From Sphingomonas sp. BK235 (lineage in GTDB: Bacteria > Pseudomonadota > Alphaproteobacteria > Sphingomonadales > Sphingomonadaceae): a DNA stretch of 64,000 nucleotides. Positions 18,738 through 29,499 of the stretch are shown piece by piece; positions within the stretch are counted from its first letter, which is position 1, and every line of letters begins with the position of its first letter. Below the pieces are notes generated by a model. The model was not told the origin of the DNA, did no database searches, and worked only from the letters and a program-made list of their open reading frames with translations. The DNA is taken from the NCBI RefSeq assembly GCF_004345855.1, contig NZ_SLXN01000002.1:679828-743827 (forward strand), read 5' to 3'. The position numbers and the translations under genes were made by a program.

Positions 18738-19673
18738 AGTCGTAGCTCCGTGTGCGAGGGCGCCGCGACGGCGCGGTTCCGCACTGGTCGCAGTCGTCGT
18801 CGTCGCCGACAACTCGTCGCCACGTCGAGCCACGGGCATGCCAACGTCTAGGTTCGGTTTGCGGGTAAGGAGAAAGGAACGGGCTGGCCCGCCGTGGGCA
18901 GGGGAGCGGACCAGCCCGTCCAGTCGCACTTCCGTGCGGGTGTTCGGGGCCGGGGAGAGGGGGTGTACTCCCGAACACGCATTGACGTTATCGCCCTCTC
19001 CCGGCGCTTAGGCGATCACACGCTAGGCGCGGCGCATACAGCCGTTGGTCTAGGTCGCAGCGTCGCAGGGCTGACGCGACGCCTCGGTGATGTTGCGAAA
19101 AGGCAGCTTCAGATCAAATCGAAACAGGCCTCTAAGCGGAGGAGGAGTGAACCTTTTCAAACAGCTCCTCGCCCCCTTTTGAAACGCCGCTTAGCTCTAT
19201 CCTGACGCCTCCTGCGGGCCCGCTTCAAGGCATCACTCTGCGCTTCCATTTGTCGGGCTCCGTCGATTTACAGCGCAAATGCATCTACCCACGAGAGCGA
19301 GCGTGTTGACGGTAGGGGAGCCGGTGAGAGGATGGTCGGAAGCGCACGCTAAGCACGCGGGCTTTGCTGGTGGATGCAAAGCCGTCTGAACCGCTTGCGG
19401 GGGTTATCGATCTGGCCCGATAGATAGTCGCCGGTGAGGTTGATCTGCCCCAGCCTAACGGGGCGACGTGGGCAAGCAGCCCGTCGGGTACATCGACGCC
19501 CATGCCGCGCAAATGCCGGACGGCGCGGCCGGGACATACGGTGTTCCGAAGCGTCACGGCCGCAGTGACAGGGTTAGGCCGGAGGCGCGTTTTCTGGACA
19601 CCTGGGGTGTTAGTAGAGTTCGCTATCCGGTTTCGTGAGGATGGCAGACCTGTTCCCGCCTGGTGGTGCCATG
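18738..19673. other. 936-bp region without a convincing gene; structured
   Basis: No frame here has a family match, a ribosome site and coding-like sequence together. It contains several inverted repeats: ACGGGCTGG / CCAGCCCGT at 18879-18919, GTGTTCGGG / CCCGAACAC at 18940-18978, and CTAAGCGG / CCGCTTAG at 19132-19194 enclosing a GAGGAG / CTCCTC pair. The clustering suggests structured RNA or a terminator region, but no known RNA family was recognised. Confidence 0.4.
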
Positions 19674-20735
19674 CTACGGCAGTCGAAGGCCACACATCGC
19701 CAGCATGATCGCGGTTGCTGTACCGCCGGCCGACACCACGCCGACCCACCAGATACGCTCCGCCACCGTCTTTTTCGTCCCGTGTGCGATCAAGATCACG
19801 CGCAAGCCCGAGAACAGATGAGCGATGACCAGGAAGACGCCGAGAGCATAGTGCGGCACCAGCCGAATGCTCCATGCATCGTGTATCAATCCTGCCGGTG
19901 CCCCGGTCGCGAAAGCCCATCCCGTCGGGATCCCCAGCTTCCACCGCGCGAAAACGAAGACCGAGTTCATGTGGCCGAGGATGTAGACTGACAGATAGAA
20001 GCCCGAAGCGACCTGAAACGACTTGTGAAAGTCGAGTCGCTGGGCGCTCCAGCGCCATGCGAGACATGCGCCGCTGATCATTTGGAAAAGCATGGCTGTC
20101 ACGAGCACCGGCTCCACGATGGGTGAGCGGTACACCGACCGTCCGGCCGCCATGACCGCGGCGTGCGCCTGCTCGCCCCGCCACGCGCATAGGTGATTAG
20201 CCAGGTGGAAGGCGACGTAGGCGAGCAGGATCAGTGCCGAGAGCCCATGGGCGACCCTGAGAAGAGGCGACGGCGATCGGTGCCGCGACCATCTGTCGCT
20301 GCCGCCAAGCAGGAGCGTGGAGGCCGCGCCAGCGATCCACAACGCCGACCAGGTGACCTCGTCGTTTACGGGGCTCGAAAGCAGAAATCCCCCGACACCG
20401 ACGAAACAGTAGAGAGTTGGAGCGGCGACGACGGCGTACGCCAATCTCCTCGTGCGGATTTCGAGCCCGGTCGCCGGTTCGAACCTGCCGGTGTCCCGAA
20501 GGACGCAGACGAAGCCGATCATCGGGACGGCGAACATCAGGCAGAGCAGGATGGCCGCCGCGAGCATGCTTGAAAGGGTCTGGCTCATGCCGGCCGGTCC
20601 GACCGCCAGGTGGAAGCAGTCGACTATCAGTGGGTACGCCAGAGCGGCCGACAGCGGGACCAGTAGCCGCGCCTTGATCGGTGCCGACCTGCGCGCAGCC
20701 ACGACGCGCCCTGCCGTCCTGGTCAGACCCACCAT
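19674..20735 (-). CDS. multi-pass membrane protein, succinate-dehydrogenase-cytochrome-b-like layout
   Basis: About 353 residues with eight or so hydrophobic segments. One carries His residues in a membrane context (VAHGLSALILLAYVAFHLANH), and later ones read FHKSFQVASGFYLSVYILGHMNS and VPHYALGVFLVIAHLFSG. The regularly spaced membrane His residues suggest haem b ligands, as in the membrane anchors of fumarate reductase/succinate dehydrogenase, but no flavoprotein or iron-sulphur gene lies nearby. ATG 20735 is chosen because AGGAGA is 7 nt upstream; the longer frame begins with low-complexity basic sequence. Function unresolved. Confidence 0.65.
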   Translation of the reverse strand: MVGLTRTAGRVVAARRSAPIKARLLVPLSAALAYPLIVDCFHLAVGPAGMSQTLSSMLAAAILLCLMFAVPMIGFVCVLRDTGRFEPATGLEIRTRRLAYAVVAAPTLYCFVGVGGFLLSSPVNDEVTWSALWIAGAASTLLLGGSDRWSRHRSPSPLLRVAHGLSALILLAYVAFHLANHLCAWRGEQAHAAVMAAGRSVYRSPIVEPVLVTAMLFQMISGACLAWRWSAQRLDFHKSFQVASGFYLSVYILGHMNSVFVFARWKLGIPTGWAFATGAPAGLIHDAWSIRLVPHYALGVFLVIAHLFSGLRVILIAHGTKKTVAERIWWVGVVSAGGTATAIMLAMCGLRLP

Positions 20736-20880
20736 CGCGAACTCTCCTGGAACCCTGTCATCATCGACGGAAGGCAGTCGTGCGACGAAGCGCCTGCACC
20801 TGCGCCTGCGCATGGGGTGCCGATGCCACGGCGGATGTGTTCTGACCCCCATACGATTGTCTAGGTGAGCCGGTTCTCGC

Positions 20881-20902
20881 GCCCATCCCATTGTATTATC
20901 GA
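20881..20902 (-). repeat. shared 22-bp element, copy 2
   Basis: Minus strand reads TCGATAATACAATGGGATGG, matching copy 1 at 16955-16976 over about 20 positions with one mismatch. It lies about 145 bp upstream of the membrane protein start at 20735. Confidence 0.4.
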
Positions 20903-21006
20903 CAGTCCCGGGCTCGACCAGCATGCGGTAGCCACGCGGATGCGCGAGCCAACCGAAAGATCGGGCTGGTCACTGTTGGTGGGGACACCAAAGCGGAGTA
21001 GTTAAT

Positions 21007-21462
21007 ATGGAAGACTCGTCTGACATCCAGACTGAGGTTCTCGAGCTGACCGCGCAGGACGATCTGGCGGGCTGCGTTCCGGTAATGCGGCTTCTGCGGC
21101 CTCACCTGCCAGACGATGTCGTCCAGGTCGTCGCCCGGCTGAGGCGCCAGATGGGGCAAGGCTACCGGCTGCTCGCCATTCGACGCCAGGGTCGGCCCGT
21201 CGCGCTGGCCGGCTTCCGGCTGCAGGAGAATCTCGTCTTCGGACGGTTCGTCTATGTCGACGATGTCGTGGTTGACGACAACGAGCGTAGGCAGGGACAT
21301 GCGGAACGCCTGCTGTCGGCCGTTCGGGACGTCGCGGTTGCGGCGAACTGCGGGATCGTGGCACTCGACACCGCGCTCTCCAACGAGGCCGCGCAGCGCG
21401 TCTACCATCGCTGCGGATACGAGACTGTCGCCTACCATCTCATTCAGCGGCTGCCGGCGTGA
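21007..21462 (+). CDS. GNAT-family N-acetyltransferase
   Basis: A 151-residue acetyl-CoA-dependent acyltransferase. The pyrophosphate-binding motif A is in VVDDNERRQGHAERLLSAV, followed by the typical C-terminal strands (GIVALDTALSNEAAQRVYHRCGY). No membrane segment. The stop codon overlaps the GTG start of the downstream RidA-like reading frame (GTGA), implying translational coupling. The substrate (amino acid, small amine or protein terminus) cannot be read from sequence. Confidence 0.88.
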   Translation: MEDSSDIQTEVLELTAQDDLAGCVPVMRLLRPHLPDDVVQVVARLRRQMGQGYRLLAIRRQGRPVALAGFRLQENLVFGRFVYVDDVVVDDNERRQGHAERLLSAVRDVAVAANCGIVALDTALSNEAAQRVYHRCGYETVAYHLIQRLPA

Positions 21463-21864
21463 CACAGCCAGGTAGTACGTCGCGGATCCGTTGTGTGGAG
21501 ACGTCCCACGCGCCAGTCCCCGCTGGGCACTACTCGCAGGCGGTCGCTCATGGCGACCTGATCTTCTTCTCCGGCCAGCTGGGGCATCGTGCCGATGGAG
21601 CGTCCACTGCCGATCAACCCTTCGAGGTTCAGGCGGAGCAAGCGATCAGGAACCTTCTCGCCGTGCTCGGCGCCGCCGCCGGCAGGCCGTTCCGTGCTGC
21701 GCGTAACCGCCTACATCGTGGGTGTCGAGAACTGGGCAGCTTTCGATCGCGCGCTGGCTCTGGCGTTGGGGAGCTGGAAGCCGGCCCAGACGATCGTCCC
21801 GGTGCCTGAGCTGCATCATGGCTACCTCGTGGAGGTAGAGGCCATTGCGGCAGCAGCGCTCTGA
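21459..21864 (+). pseudogene. RidA/YjgF-family protein, frameshifted
   Basis: The first half reads in one frame (VPAGHYSQAVAHGDLIFFSGQ ... NLLAVLGAAAG) and the second half in the +1 frame (RSVLRVTAYIVGVENWAAFD ... GYLVEVEAIAAAAL). Together they cover a whole RidA protein of about 130 residues, a family that hydrolyses reactive enamine/imine intermediates released by PLP enzymes. The shift lies at about 21680-21695 in a GC-rich stretch (GCCGCCGCCGGCAGG). It may be a real mutation or a sequencing indel. The threonine dehydratase at 14.6 kb makes the type of enzyme RidA serves. Confidence 0.8.
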
Positions 21865-21990
21865 CGCGCCGCACCCAGCCAGTCTACCCGTCCTATGGAG
21901 AGGGACAGAGCGCCGCAAGGCGCAGCCGAACCGGGGTTGCGTTCCGTGAGCGAGACGTCGAGCAGCGCCGATGAAAGCAGGAGTACCGAC

Positions 21991-22434
21991 GTGAGCGCAC
22001 GCATAGCCAACCCCTTCGTTCACGCCGGCGCGAGCATGAAGGCGGCGGTCGCGCTGGAGAGGAGCTACGCGGAATCAGGGGTCGAGCAGAAGCTGCTCGG
22101 CCTCGTCCGTCTTAGGGCAGCGCAGATGAATGGATGCGCGTTCTGCATCCATGCACACGTCGTCGAACTGCAGAAGCTCGGCGAGACCGACATGCGGATG
22201 CACATGGTCGCCGGCTGGCGCGAGGCGACCGACTTCTCGCCGCGGGAGCGCGCCGCGCTAGGCTGGACGGAGGCGCTCACCCTCGTCGCGGAAACTCACG
22301 CGCCGGACGATGTCTACGAGGCGTTCAAGTCGGAGTTCGGCGAAGAGGAGCAGGTCGTGATCAGCATGGTGATCGGAACGGTCAACCTGTGGAACCGCCT
22401 TCAAATCGGCTTCCGGGTTCCTCCTGCCGGGTGA
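21991..22434 (+). CDS. carboxymuconolactone decarboxylase / AhpD-like protein
   Basis: A 147-residue paralogue of the protein at 7591. The redox motif is MNGCAFCIHAHVVELQ (Cys-X2-Cys, then His), followed by the family segment WREATDFSPRERAALGWTEAL. The GTG at 21991 is chosen because AGGAG lies 7 nt upstream; an ATG at 21895 would add a 32-residue non-conserved tail. The role is probably hydroperoxide or thiol redox defence. It lies downstream of GNAT and the RidA remnant on the same strand. Confidence 0.86.
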   Translation: MSARIANPFVHAGASMKAAVALERSYAESGVEQKLLGLVRLRAAQMNGCAFCIHAHVVELQKLGETDMRMHMVAGWREATDFSPRERAALGWTEALTLVAETHAPDDVYEAFKSEFGEEEQVVISMVIGTVNLWNRLQIGFRVPPAG

Positions 22435-22497
22435 GCCGTGCCCGCTCGGTACAGCGAAACGCATGCATCCCGGCCGATCGCCTCACCGCCTCCGCAT

Positions 22498-24096
<1,599 letters not shown>

Positions 24097-24270
24097 CTAG
24101 CTCGGCTCGCTCTCCGACCAAGAGGCATACGGGATCATGAGTGCGAGATAACCGCTCGCCCGTCCGCGAAAGACTATAGTAGCTGCGGCTGCACCGACGG
24201 CTCTGACCTGATTTCGTCGTGGTTCCTTTCATACACGGCGTCGAGAAGGCGTGTTGTCCCGAGAGCGCCT

Positions 24271-24281
24271 GGGGGGGGGGG
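24271..24281. repeat. homopolymer tract of 11 G
   Basis: Run of 11 consecutive G within the 375-bp gap between the CoA transferase and the MocR remnant. No real gene overlaps it convincingly. Such tracts are prone to slippage and to sequencing error. Nothing else was seen in the gap. Confidence 0.7.
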
Positions 24282-24387
24282 CGCTGATGTCCGACGCTCT
24301 TCTGCGCTCTCGAGCGCAAACCTGTCCGGAAGTGCCTGCGTGCGCTGCGTTTCGCCTGGGCGGCGTAGATCCGGCCCGTGGTTACCT

Positions 24388-25074
24388 TTACGGGCGAGTG
24401 GTGGATGCGACCAGATCGGCCAGACGCCGCGAAGCCTCCGGCATGACTTCCTCCGTGAGGTTGGTGACGCTTAGTAGAAGTCCGCGCTTTTTGGCCATGC
24501 CGGCGTACCAGGGGGAAAGCGGCATCGGCGCGAGGCCCAACTCGGCAGCGGCGGTGGCGAGCGCTAGATCGTCGACGTCGTCGGGAAGAAAGAGAGACAG
24601 CGCCAGACCGGCCATTGCCTCGGCCGACCACAGGTGGGCCAGACGCCGCTGCAGGCCCTCTCGACGCTCTCGGTAGAGGCACTTCAGCTTACGGGCCGCG
24701 CTGCGCCGTCGCTCGCCGCCGAGAAGGGCGCCTCCCAGGTCGTTCACGTCGGCAGCTTCGGCAGGACGATGAGCGGCAGCCTCGGCCTCGGCTTCGTAGT
24801 GGCACCGGAGCGGATGGCGCATCGCTTCGCGGACGTGGCGGCCTTTCTCCAGCCTGCCCCTAGCACGCCCGTCCAGATCACGATGGCGGAGTTTCTGGCT
24901 CAGGGGCACTACCTGCGCCACCTCCGTCGGATGAAGCTCGCTCAGGTAGTCGTCCTCGATGATCCAGCCGCCGCCCTGCAGCGACCAGCCGATCTGCTCC
25001 GCGCGGCGGCTCGGCGACAGCGTCACGCCAGTGGGCGCCTGCTGCCCGGGGGTGACGAGGGCGGCCACCGCGTC
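24388..25074 (-). pseudogene. MocR/PdxR-type regulator remnant (aminotransferase-like part)
   Basis: On the minus strand the sequence reads VTPGQQAPTGVTLSPSRR ... GGWIIEDDYLSEL, then nonsense, then CLYRERREGLQRRLAHL ... to the stop: the C-terminal half of a MocR/GntR regulator with a fold-type I aminotransferase domain. The missing middle lies on the opposite strand (24682-24936). The N-terminal winged helix is absent; it is replaced upstream, in frame, by a metallo-beta-lactamase-like fragment. Even when reassembled, the position of the PLP lysine reads VGSFGRT rather than the usual FSK, so the domain had probably lost PLP binding. Confidence 0.8.
24682..24936 (+). other. 255-bp inverted segment inside the MocR remnant
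   Basis: Plus-strand codons here encode the middle of a MocR protein (LTGRAAPSLAAEKG, VVHVGSFGRT, GLGFVVAPERM, EFLAQGHYLRHLRRMK). The segment is bounded by CTTCA (24682-24686) and TGAAG (24932-24936), a 5-bp inverted repeat. It is exactly 85 codons long. Flipping it back gives DDYLSEL-QLTGRAAP at one end and LRRMK-CLYRER at the other, in frame with the minus-strand flanks. Confidence 0.85.
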
Positions 25075-25693
25075 GGGTGACAGTTCTCGTCCCTTGGAGA
25101 CGATCAGCCCTAAGACGACAAGCGTTTGATCACCGCAGCGAATCTTCACTCTGCTCGGCGCCGCCGACCTGGTGTGTGGGATGGTGAACCGGACACCTGG
25201 TAGCAGGTCGACGCCCGCTTCGGGCGAATAGAGGCGGCCGCTCGCCAACACCTCGTCGAGGTTTTTCCTGTCCGGTCGATTCTCGCTCGTCTTCGCTGCG
25301 TCGAGCAGTTCCCGATCGACGAAGATCTTGCTGCCGGCGAACGCTACGGCTCCGTCTCGAACGACGCCGTCGAGTGCGGCTTCCGAAAGGGAGGTGAGCA
25401 GCACCGCATCGATTCGGCCCTCTCCGCTACTCGAGGGTGGGTAGAGGCCTGGGGTGGGTGCGACCAGCACGCGCCTAGCTCCGACTTCGACAAGGAAGGA
25501 CCGTGTTCTGGGGGGCGCCGGGCGTCGACACGGCAGACATAGCGCGGACACGACACAGGCCGACCTTGTGCACGATCGACGCGGTGGGGCGCGACTGCAC
25601 GTTGGCCGCCGGGGCAGCCGGGGATAGCGAGGAAGTCGCAAGCGCCACGAGAAGCACGCCAAGTCGCGCAGCCATGATGTTCTCCAGTAACAA
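25075..25693 (-). pseudogene. degenerate metallo-beta-lactamase-fold protein remnant
   Basis: A signal peptide (MAARLGVLLVALATSSLSPA) starts near 25675 in one frame; about 150 bp later the homology moves to another frame (SFLVEVGARRVLVAP ... IDAVLLTSLSEAALDGVVRDG ... VDLLPGVRFTIPH). It aligns by eye with secreted MBL-fold hydrolases, but the metal site HxHxDH is replaced by TSLSEAA, and the GHTPGH motif by PHTRSAA, so zinc binding is lost. The second frame then runs without a stop into the MocR remnant. I infer decay plus a fusion-forming deletion. Confidence 0.65.
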
Positions 25694-25863
25694 CCGTCGC
25701 GTGCCAGCGTTCTTCGATAACGCGGTCCGGCCGATCGAAGGCGCAGACGATCCTTAGGTGCTGCTGCGCTTGCGAGAATGCAAAATCACTATCGGCGTGC
25801 TCGCCCTTCTTTCCCGTCGGTGAGGCGATCGTCCCGGAGGCGGAGGGGTATCACTGCTCCAGA

Positions 25864-26349
25864 TCAGTCTTCCACGACGTAGAGGGTGTCAATGCGGCTC
25901 TTTCTAATCTGAGCCACGTGACAGCCCGTGCCCACCAGCGCGAGCCCGTCCATCAGGGCCCAGCGCATCATGTAGAGGCCGTTATGGCCGACTACCGACC
26001 CGGTAGGAGTGCAGCTTCCCGAGCCCAATCGCTTGGCGAAGCGCCCGGCGGCCCCGAGCACCGCCGGCCGACCGGCCGCGGCCGTTTCACGATCGTAGAT
26101 CACGGGATCATCATGCCATAGAAGGCCGAAGGCGGCAGATCGCGCGGCCTCGTCCTCCTCGCAGAACACGCTCGCAAGGTTGGCCTGCATCAGCTGGCCC
26201 GGTGTAAGCGGAACAGCTTCTGCTCCTATTGCCACTTGGGGGAACGACATCGTGAGGGCTGGCGAGAACCGCTCCCGCTGCGTCTCCGTTGTTCGTGCTG
26301 AGACATCGGCGGCGGGCAGATCGGCCAGGCCGTAGGCTGCAGAGTCCAT
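25864..26349 (-). CDS. NTF2-like/SnoaL-domain protein
   Basis: About 161 residues. The central part (LMQANLASVFCEEDEAARSA, LLWHDDPVIYDRETAAAGRP, GSVVGHNGLYMMRWALMDG, GTGCHVAQIRKSRIDTLYVV) has the alternating pattern of NTF2-like cone folds of the SnoaL type, which bind or transform small hydrophobic molecules. ATG 26349 has GGAGG 5 nt upstream; ATG 26364 is alternative. There is an N-terminal extension of about 45 residues without a clear signal peptide. No specific reaction can be assigned. Confidence 0.7.
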   Translation of the reverse strand: MDSAAYGLADLPAADVSARTTETQRERFSPALTMSFPQVAIGAEAVPLTPGQLMQANLASVFCEEDEAARSAAFGLLWHDDPVIYDRETAAAGRPAVLGAAGRFAKRLGSGSCTPTGSVVGHNGLYMMRWALMDGLALVGTGCHVAQIRKSRIDTLYVVED

Positions 26350-26456
26350 GTAAGCCTCCAGCATTCGGTGGATGCTCGATGGTGCGCCCGGGGCGGCTCG
26401 GTCTCCATCATACGGAGGGTCAGGCCGACACTACCATGGTCTCGCGCACGTACCCG

Positions 26457-27406
26457 CTAGCCCGAGCCTGATCGTAGGCGCGAACCTTCGAGTCCCTCGG
26501 ACGAGGATGAGACGAACTGCGCAAGCGTTCGCAGCAGCCACTGCGCCATCCGCTCGAAGGCCTTCTGCGTCTTTCCCGAGATGTGCGGCGTCAGAAGGAC
26601 ATTAGGGACGTCGACCCATCGGGGTGCTGGGGTCAGTTCCTGCTGAAAACGTCGAGGGCCGCGCCCTCGAGACGGCCTTCCTTCAGCGATGCGATCGGCG
26701 CGTCCTCATCGACCAGTCTGCCGCGGGACACGTTCACGAGGAAGCCGTGCTCTCCCAGGGCGTCGAGCGCTGCATGGCCGATCATGTCGTCATTGCCGTC
26801 AGGGCGCGCCGTGACCGCCAGCACGTCGCTCCACTGCGCAAGGGCGAGAAGGTCGCTCTTACGAGGCCATGGCGTGGGCTTCTTCCGGGGCGCCCACCAT
26901 CCGACATCCATTCTGAGGGCAGACGCGCGGCAGGCCAGAGCAGTACCGATCTGTCCAAGGCCCACGATCCCGAGGCGCGCTCCAATCATCGATCGGTTGA
27001 CCAGGCGTCCGTCTCCGCTCCACCGACCGGCTGCGAGCAACCGGCTGCCTGCGAGGATCGCGCGCCAGTGCATCAGGATCGCCCCGAGTGCGTGGTCGGC
27101 GACGTCCTCGTCGTTGACGTGCTCCGCACCGACGACATCGATGCCATCGCCGGTGAGGGCGTCAACGTCGATGGCGTCGTATTCCCGGGTCGCGCACGCC
27201 ACTAGTCGGAGCTTCGGCATCATCGTGAGCAGATCGCGTTCTAGCGGGATGTCATCGGCGGTCACCAGGACCTGTGCGTCCGCATAGACCGCGGGCGCTT
27301 GGTCCGTCCACGCCGAGATTACGTCGTGGCTTGTACGCAAGGCAGGCTCGAGTGCCTTCAACGCGCTGCTCGCGAGCACGACCTTCAGGTTCGGTAGGCT
27401 TCTCAT
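26457..27406 (-). pseudogene. D-2-hydroxyacid dehydrogenase, frameshifted
   Basis: Residues from 27406 to about 26650 give a D-isomer-specific 2-hydroxyacid dehydrogenase: NAD loop GIVGLGQIGTALA and signature FLVNVSRGRLVDEDA, ending at DVFSRN and a stop. In the next frame the family's C-terminus continues at once (ELTPAPRWVDVPNVLLTPHI, then SGKTQKAFERMAQWLLRTL) to a stop at 26457. Inserting one C after the TTTTC at about 26650 would restore the frame. About 315 residues in total if repaired, the normal length. Could be inactivated or a sequencing indel. Confidence 0.82.
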
Positions 27407-27700
27407 ACTCGATTCCGGACATGGAGCTTGCCTCCTCTCGCTGACCAGAGCCGCGGCGTCGGGCGCGGCGGCTTGAGACCGCCCCCGCTAGAAGGGCGCG
27501 ATCGGCCCGACACGACTTCCTGGCTCCCACGACAGATGCGCGCCGCTTTTCTTGACAGCTTGCGCAATCGGCAACCCTGATGCGTCGCTGGTCGCAAAAG
27601 CTGCCTGAAGCGAAAAGCCGCCTTGGCGAAGGGCCAAGTCCTGCCCGCTACGATGTGCCAAGGCGCCGGCGCGACGGCTTGCGGCCACTTGACGACGCTC

Positions 27701-28612
27701 TCAGGCTCCGACCGCGCTGCCGCCCCTCAGCCGTAGATCACGTACCATGAAGTCCACGAAGGATCGCACGCGGAGCGCCAAACGCTCATGCGACACGAAC
27801 AGCGCGTGGATGTCCTCGCCGTCGCCAGGGTTGTACGAGACTAGGACTTCCTCGAGGCGGCCTGCAGCCAGATCGGCGGCGACGTGAAAGCGCCCGAGAC
27901 GCGCGATGCCGCCACCTGCCACCGCCATCAGCCGGACCGCTTCGCCGGAGCTGCCGAGAAACGGTCCGCTCGGGATGCGCTGCACCGTCCTGCCGTCGAT
28001 CAGAAAGGGCCAGCTGTCCACTGCTCGCCGGAAGTTGAAGCGAAGACAGACGTGATCTTCCAGATCGCGAGGATGCGTTGGTGTTCCTCGCTCTCGGAGG
28101 TAAGTCGGGCTTGCGACCACGGCCATCGTGCTGCGACCCAACCTCCTTGCCCTTGCGTCGGCGTCCCGCAGCGGCCCGATGCGTATTGCCACGTCTGCAC
28201 GCTCCTCGACCAGCCCTACGAGCGCGTCCGTCAAGGTCAGGTCAACCGTTACGGCGGGATTCTCGCGAAGGTAGGTGGGAAGGATCGGCAGCAGACAGTG
28301 CGTGCCGAACGGCACTGACGCGTTGACGCGGAGCGTTCCCCGAGGCGTGCGTTCGACGCCGAAGCTGCGTTCGACGGCGTCGATCTCCGCTACCAATCCC
28401 TCGACGCGCTCCCGATACGATCGTCCTTCGGCCGTAAGGGCCAGTGCTCGCGTCGTCCGGGACGCCAGCTGCGCTCCGAGCCGCTGCTCCAGGCGGGCGA
28501 TGGCGCGGCTCACTGCCGATGGCGTGATGCGGAGGGCTCGCGCCGCTGCGACGAAGCTGCCGTGCTCCGCTACCGCAAGGAAGATCATCATCTCGCCAAG
28601 CCGATTGTCCAT
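27701..28612 (-). CDS. LysR-family transcriptional regulator
   Basis: A 303-residue regulator with the N-terminal winged helix (FLAVAEHGSFVAAARALRIT, PSAVSRAIARLEQRLGAQL) and a periplasmic-binding-like effector domain to the C-terminus (ENPAVTVDLTLTDALVGLVEE, ADVAIRIGPL). It belongs to the common subgroup of LysR regulators located next to oxidoreductases. The SDR gene is divergent with 101 bp between starts, the classic arrangement in which LysR activates its neighbour and represses itself. The effector is unknown. Confidence 0.92.
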   Translation of the reverse strand: MDNRLGEMMIFLAVAEHGSFVAAARALRITPSAVSRAIARLEQRLGAQLASRTTRALALTAEGRSYRERVEGLVAEIDAVERSFGVERTPRGTLRVNASVPFGTHCLLPILPTYLRENPAVTVDLTLTDALVGLVEERADVAIRIGPLRDADARARRLGRSTMAVVASPTYLRERGTPTHPRDLEDHVCLRFNFRRAVDSWPFLIDGRTVQRIPSGPFLGSSGEAVRLMAVAGGGIARLGRFHVAADLAAGRLEEVLVSYNPGDGEDIHALFVSHERLALRVRSFVDFMVRDLRLRGGSAVGA

Positions 28613-28713
28613 CTTGATTGATGACTCCGATGCACTTCTGCGATGACGACATCCGATCTAATCAGCAATGGCCCGAATGCATAGTTCCGAGCAGACACCA
28701 GAGGAGATGACGC

Positions 28714-29499
28714 ATGGACCTGCAACTCACCGGCAAGACCGCGATCGTGACCGGTTCGACCGCCGGCATCGGCTTCGCTATCGCCGAGCGGCTCGCGCAG
28801 GAAGGAGTTGCGGTGACGATCTGCGGACGCGATCAGGCGAAGCTGGACTCGGCTGCCGAGCGGCTCAGCGCGGCTGGCGACGTCTCGGTAGTCCTGGCGG
28901 ACCCCGCGACTTCTGCCGGCGCGACCGCTCTCGTTGATGCCGTGCCGGAGACCGACATTCTCGTAAACAACTTGGGCATCTACGAGGCGAAGCCGTTCAC
29001 CGCGATCAGCGACGATGACTGGCATCATTTGTTCGAGGTGAACGTGGTCAGCGGCGCCCGCCTCGCGCGTTACTACTTTCCTCGCATGCTGGCGAGAAAC
29101 TGGGGGCGCATCCTCTTCATCGCGAGCGAAAGCGCGCTCGTGGTGCCAAGCGAGATGGTCCATTACGGCATGACGAAGACAGCTCAGCTCGCGATCGCCC
29201 GCGGGCTGGCCGAGCAGACCCGCGGGACCGGCGTGACGGTGAACTCGGTACTGCCCGGACCGACGCGATCGGAGGGCATCGTCGAGTTCATCCGTTCGGT
29301 CGTTGACAACAAGGACGCGCCCGAGGCCGAGCGCGAGTCCGAGTTCTTCGCCAAGATGCGGCCGCTCTCGCTCATCCGTCGCCTGATCGAGGCGCAGGAG
29401 ATCGCCGCCCAAGTGGCGCTGCTCGCCAGCCCGCTCGGAGCGATCACGAACGGCGCAGCGGTTCGGGTTGAGGGTGGCATCGTGCCGACGATCGCCTAA
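28714..29499 (+). CDS. short-chain dehydrogenase/reductase
   Basis: A 261-residue classical SDR: cofactor loop TGSTAGIGFAIA, NNLG motif, catalytic Ser in IASESALVV and YGMTK for Tyr/Lys, and the C-terminal family ending GGIVPTIA. GAGGAG lies upstream of the ATG. The divergent LysR gene probably controls it. Substrate unknown; relatives are often annotated as 3-oxoacyl-ACP reductase-like oxidoreductases. Confidence 0.9.
   Translation: MDLQLTGKTAIVTGSTAGIGFAIAERLAQEGVAVTICGRDQAKLDSAAERLSAAGDVSVVLADPATSAGATALVDAVPETDILVNNLGIYEAKPFTAISDDDWHHLFEVNVVSGARLARYYFPRMLARNWGRILFIASESALVVPSEMVHYGMTKTAQLAIARGLAEQTRGTGVTVNSVLPGPTRSEGIVEFIRSVVDNKDAPEAERESEFFAKMRPLSLIRRLIEAQEIAAQVALLASPLGAITNGAAVRVEGGIVPTIA

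Noticed and set aside
19285..20190. Minus-strand frame of 301 codons next to the membrane protein
   Set aside because: Overlaps the real membrane gene in another frame, and the part outside it reads as Arg/Pro-rich noise.
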